In this document: positions 16,628 through 25,059 of the stretch, one piece after another
Position numbering within the stretch: the first letter of the stretch is position 1
Layout: each line of letters begins with the position of its first letter
DNA from: JAETTH01 sp964455975
GTDB lineage: Bacteria > Bacillota > Clostridia > TANB77 > CAG-508
NCBI GenBank assembly: GCA_964455975.1
Contig: CAYVYP010000005.1
Location: forward strand, 1 to 44,066
Direction: 5' to 3'
DNA: 44,066 nt
Notes under the pieces: generated by a model
The model's input: the letters and a program-made list of their open reading frames with translations, nothing else
Databases searched by the model: none
What the model was told of the DNA's origin: nothing
Translations under genes and position numbers: made by a program

Positions 16628-18304
16628 ATGAATCATAATAATATTGAAAAGAAATATGTAGTATTAGATGTAGAAACAAATGGTTTATCTTCTTTAAATG
16701 ATGATTTATTATCCATCTCTATTTATAAACCAGATGAGAATAAAATGTATAATAGGTTTTTACCATTAGAGTTAAATGGAGATGTTTATACTACATATAT
16801 AAATGGAATTACTAAAAAAGATTTAAAGGGAAAACAGCCATTAAGTCAAGAAGAAATGAATAATATAATTGATGAATTTGAATTACAAAATAGAATAATA
16901 TTAACTTATGGTAATATTGATGAAAAGTTTATAAAAAATTATCTAAAGAGAAAGAAATTAAAGGGTTATGAAGTAATGAACTTCTATAATTTTAAACACG
17001 ATATTATTTCTTCTAAATTTTCTGGAGGAGTAATAACAAAAGATAACTTATGCAAGATTTATGGAATTGATAATGTATTAGAAGTGCATTCTGGGTCAAA
17101 TGACTGTATTCTTGAATGGGAACTTTTTAAGAAGATGAATGGAAAAAAATTATTTATTACAGGGAGAAATGTTTTTGAATTTAACAATGATTATATAATA
17201 CCAGTAAGTTATTTGAGTACATATCCTAATTTTAAATATTGTGTAGGTAATCTACCTAAAATTGAGTATAAAAGCAGAGTAGTAAAAAAGTTTGAAGTTA
17301 GTAGTAGAAAAATTAAGAAATTTTCTACCAATATAAGTGGTATGACAATAGAGCATTTAATAAATACTATGCTTGATGTCGAAAAGATACATTCGGAATT
17401 AGTTTTACTAGAAAACAAAAGAAAATTAAAATTTATTGGTAGATTACCATCTCCGTATGATGATATAATGGTTAATTTTAATACAGATGGAACTATTACT
17501 GCTACAAATGAAAAAGACGAAAAGTTTGTAAATGAAGTTAATAAGGTTATAAATATTTTAAAGAAAGAAATACAACCATTAGTAGAATATATTTCTAATA
17601 ATATATTCAATAATCAAAAAATATTTTCGCAAGAACTTGTTATACATAAAGAAAAAAATATTTTAGCACTTTGTGATTTATCTAATGACAATACTGTTTT
17701 GGAAATAAAAACTAACTATAACCTTAATATAGATCAGTTTAAAGAACAATTATATTATGAATCCAATGGTAGAACTTGTTATATATTACAAATAGATTGG
17801 TTTAATATAAAAAAAGGAATAACCTTTATAATTTCAAAAGTTGAACTGTTTGAATCAGAAAAAAGTTCTAACAATTTATTAGAGAGAAAAAACAATTTTC
17901 AAAACAAGATAAATAATGATAATATTGTTGTTATAGAATATAAAAATTATGATAGTGATGTAAAAGTTAAGTGTTCTAAATGTAATAAAGAATGGTACTC
18001 TTCTTATCGTTCTATAATAAGCAAACCATATTGTCCTAACTGTGATGAAAATCAATTTATAGTTAAAAGGAAAGAAAGAAAAATAAAAGAAGTATTAACA
18101 GCTGAAGAAAAACAAAAGATTAAATATAATACCTATGCAAAAAAAGTATTGGAAAAATCAAATGGTAAAATAAAAGCACTATCTTATACTAATTCAAAAG
18201 AAAAAGTTAAAGCATTGTGTTTGGAATGTGGGCATAAATGGGATTTAAGAGCAGATCATTTATTAGAAAGATGTAAATGTCCTATTTGTAAAAGTAGTAA
18301 ATAA
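16628..18304 (+). CDS. DEDD (DnaQ-like) exonuclease with two zinc ribbons
   Basis: A 558-residue protein. Residues 1-170 form a DEDD-type 3'-5' exonuclease domain: DVETNGL supplies Asp and Glu, YGNIDEKFI the second Asp, and HSGSNDCILEW the His and last Asp (DEDDh type). The middle is unassigned. The C-terminus holds two Cys4 ribbons, CSKCNKEW...CPNCDE and CLECGHKW...CPICKSSK, likely for nucleic-acid binding. ATG 16628 is 8 nt after AGGAG; an upstream GTG at 16619 overlaps the box. It is the first cargo gene after the tRNA. Target (phage DNA, RNA) unknown. Confidence 0.78.
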   Translation: MNHNNIEKKYVVLDVETNGLSSLNDDLLSISIYKPDENKMYNRFLPLELNGDVYTTYINGITKKDLKGKQPLSQEEMNNIIDEFELQNRIILTYGNIDEKFIKNYLKRKKLKGYEVMNFYNFKHDIISSKFSGGVITKDNLCKIYGIDNVLEVHSGSNDCILEWELFKKMNGKKLFITGRNVFEFNNDYIIPVSYLSTYPNFKYCVGNLPKIEYKSRVVKKFEVSSRKIKKFSTNISGMTIEHLINTMLDVEKIHSELVLLENKRKLKFIGRLPSPYDDIMVNFNTDGTITATNEKDEKFVNEVNKVINILKKEIQPLVEYISNNIFNNQKIFSQELVIHKEKNILALCDLSNDNTVLEIKTNYNLNIDQFKEQLYYESNGRTCYILQIDWFNIKKGITFIISKVELFESEKSSNNLLERKNNFQNKINNDNIVVIEYKNYDSDVKVKCSKCNKEWYSSYRSIISKPYCPNCDENQFIVKRKERKIKEVLTAEEKQKIKYNTYAKKVLEKSNGKIKALSYTNSKEKVKALCLECGHKWDLRADHLLERCKCPICKSSK

Positions 18305-18382
18305 AAAATATCTTGTGAAATTGATAATGTTAAAAAGTTGCTTGTTTATTACAGCACATAGTATTTGATAAATTACAATTTA

Positions 18383-18417
18383 TAGATTAGTTTGAAATAT
18401 AACTAATCTATTTTTTA
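18383..18417 (+). terminator. Terminator of the exonuclease gene
   Basis: TAGATTAGTT pairs with AACTAATCTA, followed by TTTTTTAG. Confidence 0.8.
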
Positions 18418-18488
18418 GTGTGATAATCGGTAGATATTATCTATAAGTATTGAAATATAAATAAAAAATGCATACCGAAAAATATAAA

Positions 18489-18583
18489 GACCACCCCCGC
18501 CTCTAATCTCCACAAGGTAAAGAAGGGGAACGGCGAGGGGAGTCCTTTAAAAACTTTCGGGAAATAGGAGGGGGAGGGGGTAC
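18489..18583. other. GC-rich, G-run patch downstream of the DUF6809-like gene
   Basis: About 95 nt unlike its surroundings: C-rich at the left (ACCACCCCCGCCTC) and with several G-runs on the plus strand, ending GGAGGGGGAGGGGGTAC. It lies between the terminator of the exonuclease gene and the stop of the minus-strand gene at 18585. No coding frame is evident. It could be a structured 3' UTR, a G-quadruplex former or an element junction. Confidence 0.6.
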
Positions 18584-18584
18584 A

Positions 18585-18857
18585 TTAATTTCTTGAAATC
18601 GCTTCCAGCAGTAAAGACACAGCCAAAGAAAAACCTTCTGTAAATACTTCTTCCATTTCAATAGCAGATAATTCACTTTGATATTCTAAAACTTTTTCTA
18701 TTAACGAAAAAGTCTCTTTATCCACTAATTGAGCTAATTTCTCTTGCAAATTAGTACATTTAGACAATGCTTTAGCATATTTGGAATCTTTAGGTATAGG
18801 TCTTTCAATACAAGAATAATCTCCATTATATAGAGATAGAATGGTCTTTGAATTCAT
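18585..18857 (-). CDS. DUF6809-like small protein
   Basis: A 90-residue acidic helical protein (NGDYSCIERPIPKDSKYAK...ELSAIEMEEVFTEGFSLAVSLL). It resembles the small DUF6809 proteins common on Firmicutes integrative elements, whose function is unknown. The start follows GGAGGTGAT on the minus strand. It is oriented opposite to its neighbours, with a GC-rich patch just downstream. Confidence 0.68.
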   Translation of the reverse strand: MNSKTILSLYNGDYSCIERPIPKDSKYAKALSKCTNLQEKLAQLVDKETFSLIEKVLEYQSELSAIEMEEVFTEGFSLAVSLLLEAISRN

Positions 18858-18988
18858 ATTATCACCTCCAGTTGGTTGTGTATTTAAGCTTAGATTATTA
18901 TTAATTGCAAGATATATAGAAAATAATGTTAGATTTTGTTGTTACTTTAAATTATGTATGATATAAAAATATAAAATGGAGGTAAAAA

Positions 18989-20840
18989 ATGGATAAAGAA
19001 TTAGAAGAAAAATTAGATGAACATATAAGAGAAAAAAAGAAAGAAAAATATATAACGGATGAAGAAATTTGCGAATTAATATTAAGATATATAAGAAAAG
19101 AAAATACGGAATATGCCATATTAATTGATGGCAAATGGGGTGTAGGAAAAACATTTTTTATAAAAAATAGTTTAAAAGTAAAGTTACAGAAAGAAATAAA
19201 GGAAACTTGCAGATATAAAGGAATAATATATATGTCATTGTATGGAATAAAAGATATAACTCAGCTAGAAAATAAAATAATTTATTCTATAATAGAAAAC
19301 GGTATATTAAGTAATAATGAAAGAAAAACTTCGAAAATGTTGATAAATGGAGCCAAAACTTATATTAATTCTTTAGAAAAAAAGATTCTATAATGGATTT
19401 AATTAAAATGTTCCAAGAAATTTCTAAATATATTATTATTTTTGATGATTTAGAAAGATGTATGATTTCTATTACAGAGTTATTAGGGTATATAAATGAA
19501 TTGGTAGAGCATAAAAATGTAAAGACTATATTAATTGCCAATGAAGACAAGATGGCAGAAGTGGAAAGTTCATATCAAAACAAAGTATATTATGAAATAA
19601 AAGAAAAATTAATAGGCGAAGTTATATATTATAATCCAAATATAGAAATAATCTTAGATTATATATGTGATGAAGAAAAAGAACAGTTAATTTCAAGAAT
19701 AATAAAAGATAATAAATATAAAATAATTGAAATAATGCAAAAGTTTAATTATAAGAATATAAGAACACTTAAAATTTGTATTTCTAAATTTAAGACAATA
19801 ATAGAAAAAATAGAAGAAGTAAAATCTACATATAAAAATTATGATGAAGATATCTATAATAAATTACTAGATAATATATTAATATATTTATTACATGTAA
19901 CTATTATGTATAAAGAAAACATAAAATTATATGATTGGAGTACTTTATTAGGCTCATTTGGACTGATAAACTTAACTATAAGAGATGATAAAATAGAAAT
20001 ATTAGGATTTAAATTTGTTGATAAGCTAGTACAATATTCAATTATAGATTTAGAAGATATAGAGAAAGTATTAGATATATATAATAAAAAAGACCAAAAT
20101 GATATATATGGAAAAGGAAGTCCATATGAAGTTGTAACAAATTTTTTTGGAAAAAAAGATAATGAAGTTGAAGAAGCACTTAAAGAAATGAAAAATGAAA
20201 TAAAAGATGATATGTATATGATAGATTTATATAGTAAAATTTTGTGTTATCTACTAGAAATTAGATATGCTAAATATGATGAAAAAATAATAAAAGATAT
20301 TATTAATTTAATGGAACATAATATAAAAAAAATAAAAACAACTGTATTACCGAATTTATACCATGCACTCTGGGATATAATACAGAAAAACCAGGATATT
20401 ATGATACACTTAAAGAATGGGAGACATATGATAGAGAAAGAGTTATTAAAAATCGAAAAGAAAAATCAAAAGAAATTTTAAATCAAACTAATTGGGGAAG
20501 AAAATTTAAAGAATATTGTGAGAATGATAAAAATGAATTTGAGAGAAATAAAAGCTTCTTCTCAAGTATAGATGATAAAGAATTATTAAATAATATTAAA
20601 TATAGTGATTCTCAAAATATATTAGAGTTTATAAGGGGAATAAATATAGTACATAATTTTAAATATATTCCAAAAGAACAGAAAGAATTAAGAAATTATT
20701 ATAAAGGTGATATTGATAGTATATTAAGAATAAAGAAAGAAATTGAAAAGATAAAAGATATAAATATGGAAAAAGGCAAAAAATATCTTATAAATGAGTT
20801 GCTAGAAATATTAGAAAATTGGATAAATGATTTAAAATAA
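18989..20840 (+). pseudogene. KAP-family P-loop NTPase in three frames (two -1 discontinuities)
   Basis: A large ATPase, about 615 residues if joined, resembling KAP NTPases, which are membrane- or defence-associated. Segment one (18989-19383) has Walker A GKWGVGKT at residues 48-55. Segment two has Walker B YIIIFDDLERC. Segment three, after about 20390, runs from KPGYYDTLKEWETYD to TAA 20838-20840. The first break is at A AAA AAG (19378-19384), phased exactly as the dnaX-type -1 slippery heptamer. The second lies in or before a 5-A run at 20386-20390 and is not canonical. It could be programmed at the first site and mutated or mis-sequenced at the second. Neither site involves CGG. Confidence 0.7.
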
Positions 20841-20916
20841 ATATTATTGTATAAAATGTAGATAAATTATAACAAATGTGATAAAATTACAAAAAATACA
20901 ATAAAGAGGTACGAAA

Positions 20917-21819
20917 ATGTCAGAAAAAATAAGACCATTTGTAAAGTGGGCTGGAGGAAAAGGAAGTTTAATACCACAGCTAAATAATTTCTACCCATAT
21001 GAACTAAAAAATGGAATAATAGAAAGATATATAGAACCATTTGTAGGTGGAGGAGCGGTATTAATAGATATATTGCAAAAATATGATGTACAAGAAGCAT
21101 ATGCATTTGATATAAATATAGATTTAATAAATTCATACAATGTCATAAAAAACAATGTAGAAGATTTGATAACAAATCTAAAACAAATGGAAACAGAATA
21201 TTTACAATTAGAACAAGAAGAAAGAAAAAATTACTTTTATAATAAAAGAGAAGAATATAATAATTACACATTAGAAGAAAATGAACACAATATTCAAAGA
21301 GCAGCACAATTTATATATTTAAATAGGACATGCTTTAATGGGTTATATAGAGTTAATAAAGCAGGAAAATTCAATGTTCCTATGGGAAGTCATAAAAATC
21401 CTACAATATGTGATGAAGAAAATTTAAGAAATTTATCAAAATTAATACAAAATGTACAATTTCAATATGGTGATTATAAAAGAAGTATGGAATATGTAAC
21501 AGAAAATACATTTGTATATTTTGATCCACCATACAGACCTTTAAATGTAACATCAGGATTTACATCATATACAAAAGAAGATTTTAACGATGATAATCAA
21601 AGAGAATTAGCAGAATTTTATAGAGAATTAAATGAACAAAATGTAAAACTAATGCTAAGCAATTCAAATCCGAAAAACACAAATAAAGAAGATACTTTCT
21701 TTGACAATATATATCAAGGATTCAACATAGATGAAATATATGCAAGTAGAATGATAAATGCAAATTCAAAAGGAAGAGGAAAAATATCAGAGATATTAGT
21801 AACGAACTATAATACTTAA
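20917..21819 (+). CDS. dpnM: DpnM-like Dam-type adenine methyltransferase (M1, GATC)
   Basis: A 300-residue alpha-class N6-adenine methyltransferase of the D12/Dam family. Motif X/I is FVKWAGGKGSLIPQL with YIEPFVGGGAVL. The TRD region follows, then catalytic motif IV FVYFDPPYRPL at about 205-215. It is the double-strand GATC methylase of a DpnII system and protects host DNA. Start ATG 20917 has AAAGAGG upstream. First gene of a tight M1-M2-R cluster. Its frame is intact and has no in-frame CGG. Confidence 0.95.
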   Translation: MSEKIRPFVKWAGGKGSLIPQLNNFYPYELKNGIIERYIEPFVGGGAVLIDILQKYDVQEAYAFDINIDLINSYNVIKNNVEDLITNLKQMETEYLQLEQEERKNYFYNKREEYNNYTLEENEHNIQRAAQFIYLNRTCFNGLYRVNKAGKFNVPMGSHKNPTICDEENLRNLSKLIQNVQFQYGDYKRSMEYVTENTFVYFDPPYRPLNVTSGFTSYTKEDFNDDNQRELAEFYRELNEQNVKLMLSNSNPKNTNKEDTFFDNIYQGFNIDEIYASRMINANSKGRGKISEILVTNYNT

Positions 21820-21831
21820 TGGAGTGTAATA

Positions 21832-22615
21832 ATGTATACAGGAAAATATTATTATGAGGATGAACATTTCAAATTAATAAAAGGTGACACATTTAAGGTA
21901 TTGAAAAAGTTTGAAGATAAAACAATAGATACGATATTTGCAGATCCACCATATTTCCTATCAAATGATGGGATAACATGTAGTCGGTGGAAAAATGGTA
22001 ACAGTAAATAAAGGAGAATGGGATTCATCGGATTCATTAAAATATAAACATAGATTTAATAAAAAGTGGATAAAAGAATGTTATAGAATACTAAAAGATA
22101 ATGGAACTATATGGATAAGTGGAACACTACACAATATCTATTCCATAGGTATGGCACTTGAAGAAGAAGGGTTTAAAATAATTAATAATATAACATGGCA
22201 GAAAACAAATCCACCACCCAATTTAGCTTGTAAAACATTTACACATTCAACAGAAACAATTTTATGGGCAAGAAAAGATATTAAGAAATGTAAATATAAA
22301 TTTAATTATGAATTAATGAAAGAAATGAATAATGGAAAGCAAATGAAAGATGTTTGGATAACAAGTTTAACTAAACCATTAGAAAAGAAATGTGGTAAAC
22401 ATCCTACACAAAAACCATTAGAAATATTAGAAAGAATAATATTAGCATCTACAGAAGAAAATGATATAATTTTAGATCCATTTAGTGGGAGCGGAACAAC
22501 TGGAATTGCAGCATATAAGTTGGGAAGAAATTATATTGGAATAGAAAAAGAAAAACAATATCTAGATTTATCAATAAAAAGATATGTAGAAATAAAGGAG
22601 GCAATAAATGAGTAG
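21832..22615 (+). CDS. dpnA: DpnA-like second adenine methyltransferase (M2), read through a CGG +1 shift
   Basis: A 260-residue beta-class methyltransferase. The catalytic DPPY is near residue 38 and the SAM motif FSGSGTT near 222. It matches DpnA, the second GATC methylase of DpnII systems, which also acts on single-stranded DNA. GGAG precedes ATG 21832. The first frame has 51 codons (FADPPYFLSNDGITCS) up to CGG 21985-21987. Skipping the C gives Gly52 and the family motif GGKMVTVNKGEWD. Starting at the later ATG (21995) would remove the catalytic DPPY. The 3' end overlaps the endonuclease start by 8 nt. Confidence 0.93.
21985..21987 (+). other. CGG +1 recoding site 7 (DpnA-like)
   Basis: Context AGT CGG TGG AAA. 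Omitting the C gives AGT GGT GGA AAA (Ser-Gly-Gly-Lys), the conserved SGGKMV segment just after the catalytic motif. Confidence 0.93.
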
Positions 22616-23489
22616 AAATTTTGAAGAATGGTTATCAGAGTTTGATGACAGTATAGCTAGTTGGAAGTATTATACAGATTTTGATAAAGTTTATGTCAAT
22701 GTAAATAAAATAAAAAATGAACTTAATTTATTAAATGGATTAATTGGCAGTAAGAATATAGAAAATGATTTTAAAAAGCTAATTAATGAATATCCAAAAG
22801 TTTTACAAGTAATACCAATATTAATTGCTAAGAGAGAAAATATAATTATCATAAAAGATGCTGAACAAGACTATTATTACAATTTTAAAAATATGAATTA
22901 TTCAATAGATGATTATATTGTATTTATGAGAAAAACTGGGATATTCAATTTATTAGAGAACCATTTAATAGGAAATGTATTTGACTATGTTACAGGTGTA
23001 GAAGTTGGAATGGACACAAATGGAAGAAAAGGAAGAACAGGAGATGCGATGGAAGATTTGGTAGAAAGCTATCTTCTTAAAGCAGGGTTTGTAAGAGATT
23101 TTAATTATTTTAAAGAATACACTAAAACAGATATAATGAATAAATGGGAAATTGATTTATCACATATAGATCAAAAATTAAAAGGAAATTCTAAGAATAA
23201 AAATGCAGAGAAAAGATTTGATTTTGTAGTAAAAACGAACGAAATGCTATATGTTATAGAAACAAACTTTTATGCTACTCAAGGTTCAAAATTAAATGAA
23301 ACTGCTAGAAGCTACAAAATGATAGAATCAGAATTTAAAAACATGAAAGATGTTACTTTTGTATGGTTTACTGACGGAAAAGGATGGAAGAGTGCAAGGC
23401 ATAATTTAGAAGAAACTTTTAATGAAATGGAACATATTTATAATATCTCAGATATGAAAAATGGCATAATGACTAAAATATTTAAATAG
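22608..23489 (+). CDS. dpnB: DpnII-type restriction endonuclease (GATC)
   Basis: A 293-residue type II endonuclease resembling DpnII, which cuts unmethylated GATC. Family segments include FEEWLSEFDDSIASW, GVEVGMDTNGRKGRTGDAMED and the PD-(D/E)xK-like core RFDFVVKTNEMLYVIETNFY. The ATG overlaps the M2 gene by 8 nt and has AAGGAGG, so restriction is translationally coupled to the recoded M2. Length is normal and the frame intact. Confidence 0.94.
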   Translation: MSRNFEEWLSEFDDSIASWKYYTDFDKVYVNVNKIKNELNLLNGLIGSKNIENDFKKLINEYPKVLQVIPILIAKRENIIIIKDAEQDYYYNFKNMNYSIDDYIVFMRKTGIFNLLENHLIGNVFDYVTGVEVGMDTNGRKGRTGDAMEDLVESYLLKAGFVRDFNYFKEYTKTDIMNKWEIDLSHIDQKLKGNSKNKNAEKRFDFVVKTNEMLYVIETNFYATQGSKLNETARSYKMIESEFKNMKDVTFVWFTDGKGWKSARHNLEETFNEMEHIYNISDMKNGIMTKIFK

Positions 23490-23503
23490 AAAAGGAAAAA
23501 TGA

Positions 23504-24038
23504 ATGGAATTATTAGAGGGTAGAAAATATAGAAAAAGAAGAACAGAAAAATCTATTATGGATATAAAAGTAAATGATGGTTACACAATATATGTATTTA
23601 AGGGTTCTTTATCTCCAAACGATATAGTAGTTCAATATAGTAAGAATGGCGGAAGAGCAAGAACACCAAAACATATACATTGGGTAATAGATATGCTTTT
23701 AAAAGAACAAAAGAATCATAATGATGTTATTACTTTTATTAAATGTATGCAAAAAACATGGGATGAAATTGTGGGACTAGAAAGTAATGATTATACAACA
23801 TTAAGAGATACATTATTAAAATACAAAAATAGAGTGGATAGAGAAATATCAAAATTAACGCTCGAAGGGCGGAGAATATCCAATTGATTTTGTTTTAATT
23901 TTATTATTACTACTTATGATTCAAGAAAAGACAAATAGAGCAGATGCTTATATGTTTAAGCAGATATTGGATGAATTGTTAAAAGATAATATGGATATTT
24001 TTTCAATTGTAAGCACTTCTACTTTTAGAGGAAAATAA
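23504..24038 (+). CDS. Unknown restriction-modification-associated protein, read through a CGG +1 shift
   Basis: 177 residues after recoding. It starts 14 nt after the endonuclease stop and is probably the fourth gene of that operon. The first 122 codons include YVFKGSLSPNDIVVQY and TPKHIHWVIDMLLKEQ. At CGG 23870-23872 the C is skipped, giving Gly123 and 54 more residues (GGEYPIDFVLILLLLLM..., NRADAYMFKQILDELL). The plain frame stops eight codons after CGG. The extension is compositionally coding-like and its stop falls before the next gene. I do not recognise the family, so the recoding is less certain here than in the known families. Confidence 0.72.
23870..23872 (+). other. CGG +1 recoding site 8 (restriction-modification-linked unknown)
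   Basis: Context GGG CGG AGA. Omitting the C gives GGG GGA GAA (Gly-Gly-Glu) and opens 56 codons to TAA 24036-24038. Confidence 0.8.
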
Positions 24039-24116
24039 GAATAAAATATATAAGAAAGATTGTGGGGGCAACTTTTATTAGTTGTCCCTTTATGCATTTT
24101 AGAAGGAGGAATGAAT

Positions 24117-24849
24117 TTGAAATATAAACCAGAACAATTTGAATTAGAAGAGACAACTATATGGTCTTTTAAAGAAAGAGGAAATTGGGTAACACATAGA
24201 GGAGACTACAGGGGGAATTGTCCACCACAAGTTCCTAGAAATTTGATTTTGAAATATACAAATGAAGGAGATATAGTATTAGATACATTTTGTGGAAGCG
24301 GTACTACAATGATAGAAACAAAGTTACTTAATAGAAAAGGAGTACGGAATAGATGTGAATGTAGAAACTCTTAAAATGGCAAAAGAAAGAATTAGTTTTA
24401 AAAGCAACAACTTATATGAACCAAAATTAATAAGAGCAGATTCGACCAATTTGAAAGGAATCGTGCCGGATAATTGTATAGATTTCATATTTGCACATCC
24501 ACCGTATGCTAATATTATTAAATATAGCAAAGATATTAAAGAAGATTTATCAAGATTAGAATTAAATGAATTTTTAGATCAAATAAAACTATTTTCAAAA
24601 GAATGTTTTAGAATCTTAAAGAAAAATAAATTCTGTGCAGTTTTAATTGGAGACATTAGGAAAAATAAAAATGTTATTCCATTAGGGTTTTATATCATGA
24701 GTATTTTTATCGAAACAGGATTCACATTAAAAGAAATAATTATAAAACAGCAGCATAATTGCAAAAGAACTAATTATTGGAGCCAAAATTCAAATAGAGA
24801 TTTTTATTTGTTGGCACATGAATACATATTTATACTAAAAAAGACATGA
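24117..24849 (+). CDS. Orphan amino-methyltransferase with HPPY motif, read through a CGG +1 shift
   Basis: A 243-residue SAM-dependent DNA methyltransferase. Motif I is VLDTFCGSGTTM (about 58-69) and catalytic motif IV is FIFAHPPYAN, with His where most enzymes have Asp, Asn or Ser. The first frame runs to CGG 24345-24347. Skipping the C gives Gly77 in the GVGIDVN SAM-binding strand and joins the rest. TTG 24117 is 7 nt after AGGAGG; an ATG at 24111 is too close to that box. No cognate endonuclease follows, so it may be an extra methylase of the DpnII locus or an anti-restriction methylase. Confidence 0.88.
24345..24347 (+). other. CGG +1 recoding site 9 (orphan methyltransferase)
   Basis: Context GTA CGG AAT. 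Omitting the C gives GTA GGA ATA GAT (Val-Gly-Ile-Asp), the usual GxD strand of SAM methyltransferases. Confidence 0.94.
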
Positions 24850-24850
24850 T

Positions 24851-24879
24851 TTGACAAAAGTAAATAAATGTGTTAATAT
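24851..24879 (+). promoter_or_regulatory. Promoter of the GHKL-HEPN operon
   Basis: Consensus TTGACA, a 17-nt spacer, then TAATAT, directly after the methyltransferase stop. It implies a leader of about 170 nt before the start at 25060. Confidence 0.75.
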
Positions 24880-25006
24880 CTATCTTAGATTCGGTATAGC
24901 ACCTTGTCTGAAAAGTTGAAATATTTTAATATTGGGTATAAAACCTTTTATTTAAGCAAAGTTATAATAGTATTATTTTCTTTGTTTATTTTGACTTGAA
25001 GTTTAA

Positions 25007-25038
25007 GGTCTATCTAAATCTAGATAGATTATTTTTTT
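25007..25038 (+). terminator. Leader terminator/attenuator of the GHKL-HEPN operon
   Basis: TCTATCT pairs perfectly with AGATAGA around a 6-nt loop, extended by two G-U pairs and followed by ATTTTTTTG. It lies only 20-odd nt before the GHKL gene and its AAGGAGG, within the same transcript as the promoter at 24851. It may therefore control read-through. Confidence 0.65.
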
Positions 25039-25059
25039 GTTTTAAAAGGAGGAAAAATT

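Noticed and set aside
21995..22615. A methyltransferase starting at ATG 21995
   Set aside because: It would lose the catalytic DPPY motif encoded in 21832-21984.
1578..24347. Simple reassignment of CGG to another amino acid (as known for some bacterial lineages)
   Set aside because: A new three-base meaning would leave the frame broken. Only dropping a base restores the proteins.
1578..24347. RF2-like programmed frameshifting
   Set aside because: There is no upstream Shine-Dalgarno-like stimulator, no constant P-site codon, and only one site has a stop next to CGG.
1563..24849. Reading the seven CGG-broken genes as independent pseudogenes
   Set aside because: Each break is a single extra C at an in-frame CGG, with no other damage, in genes otherwise under clear constraint and within intact operons. 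Random decay would not choose one trinucleotide nine times.
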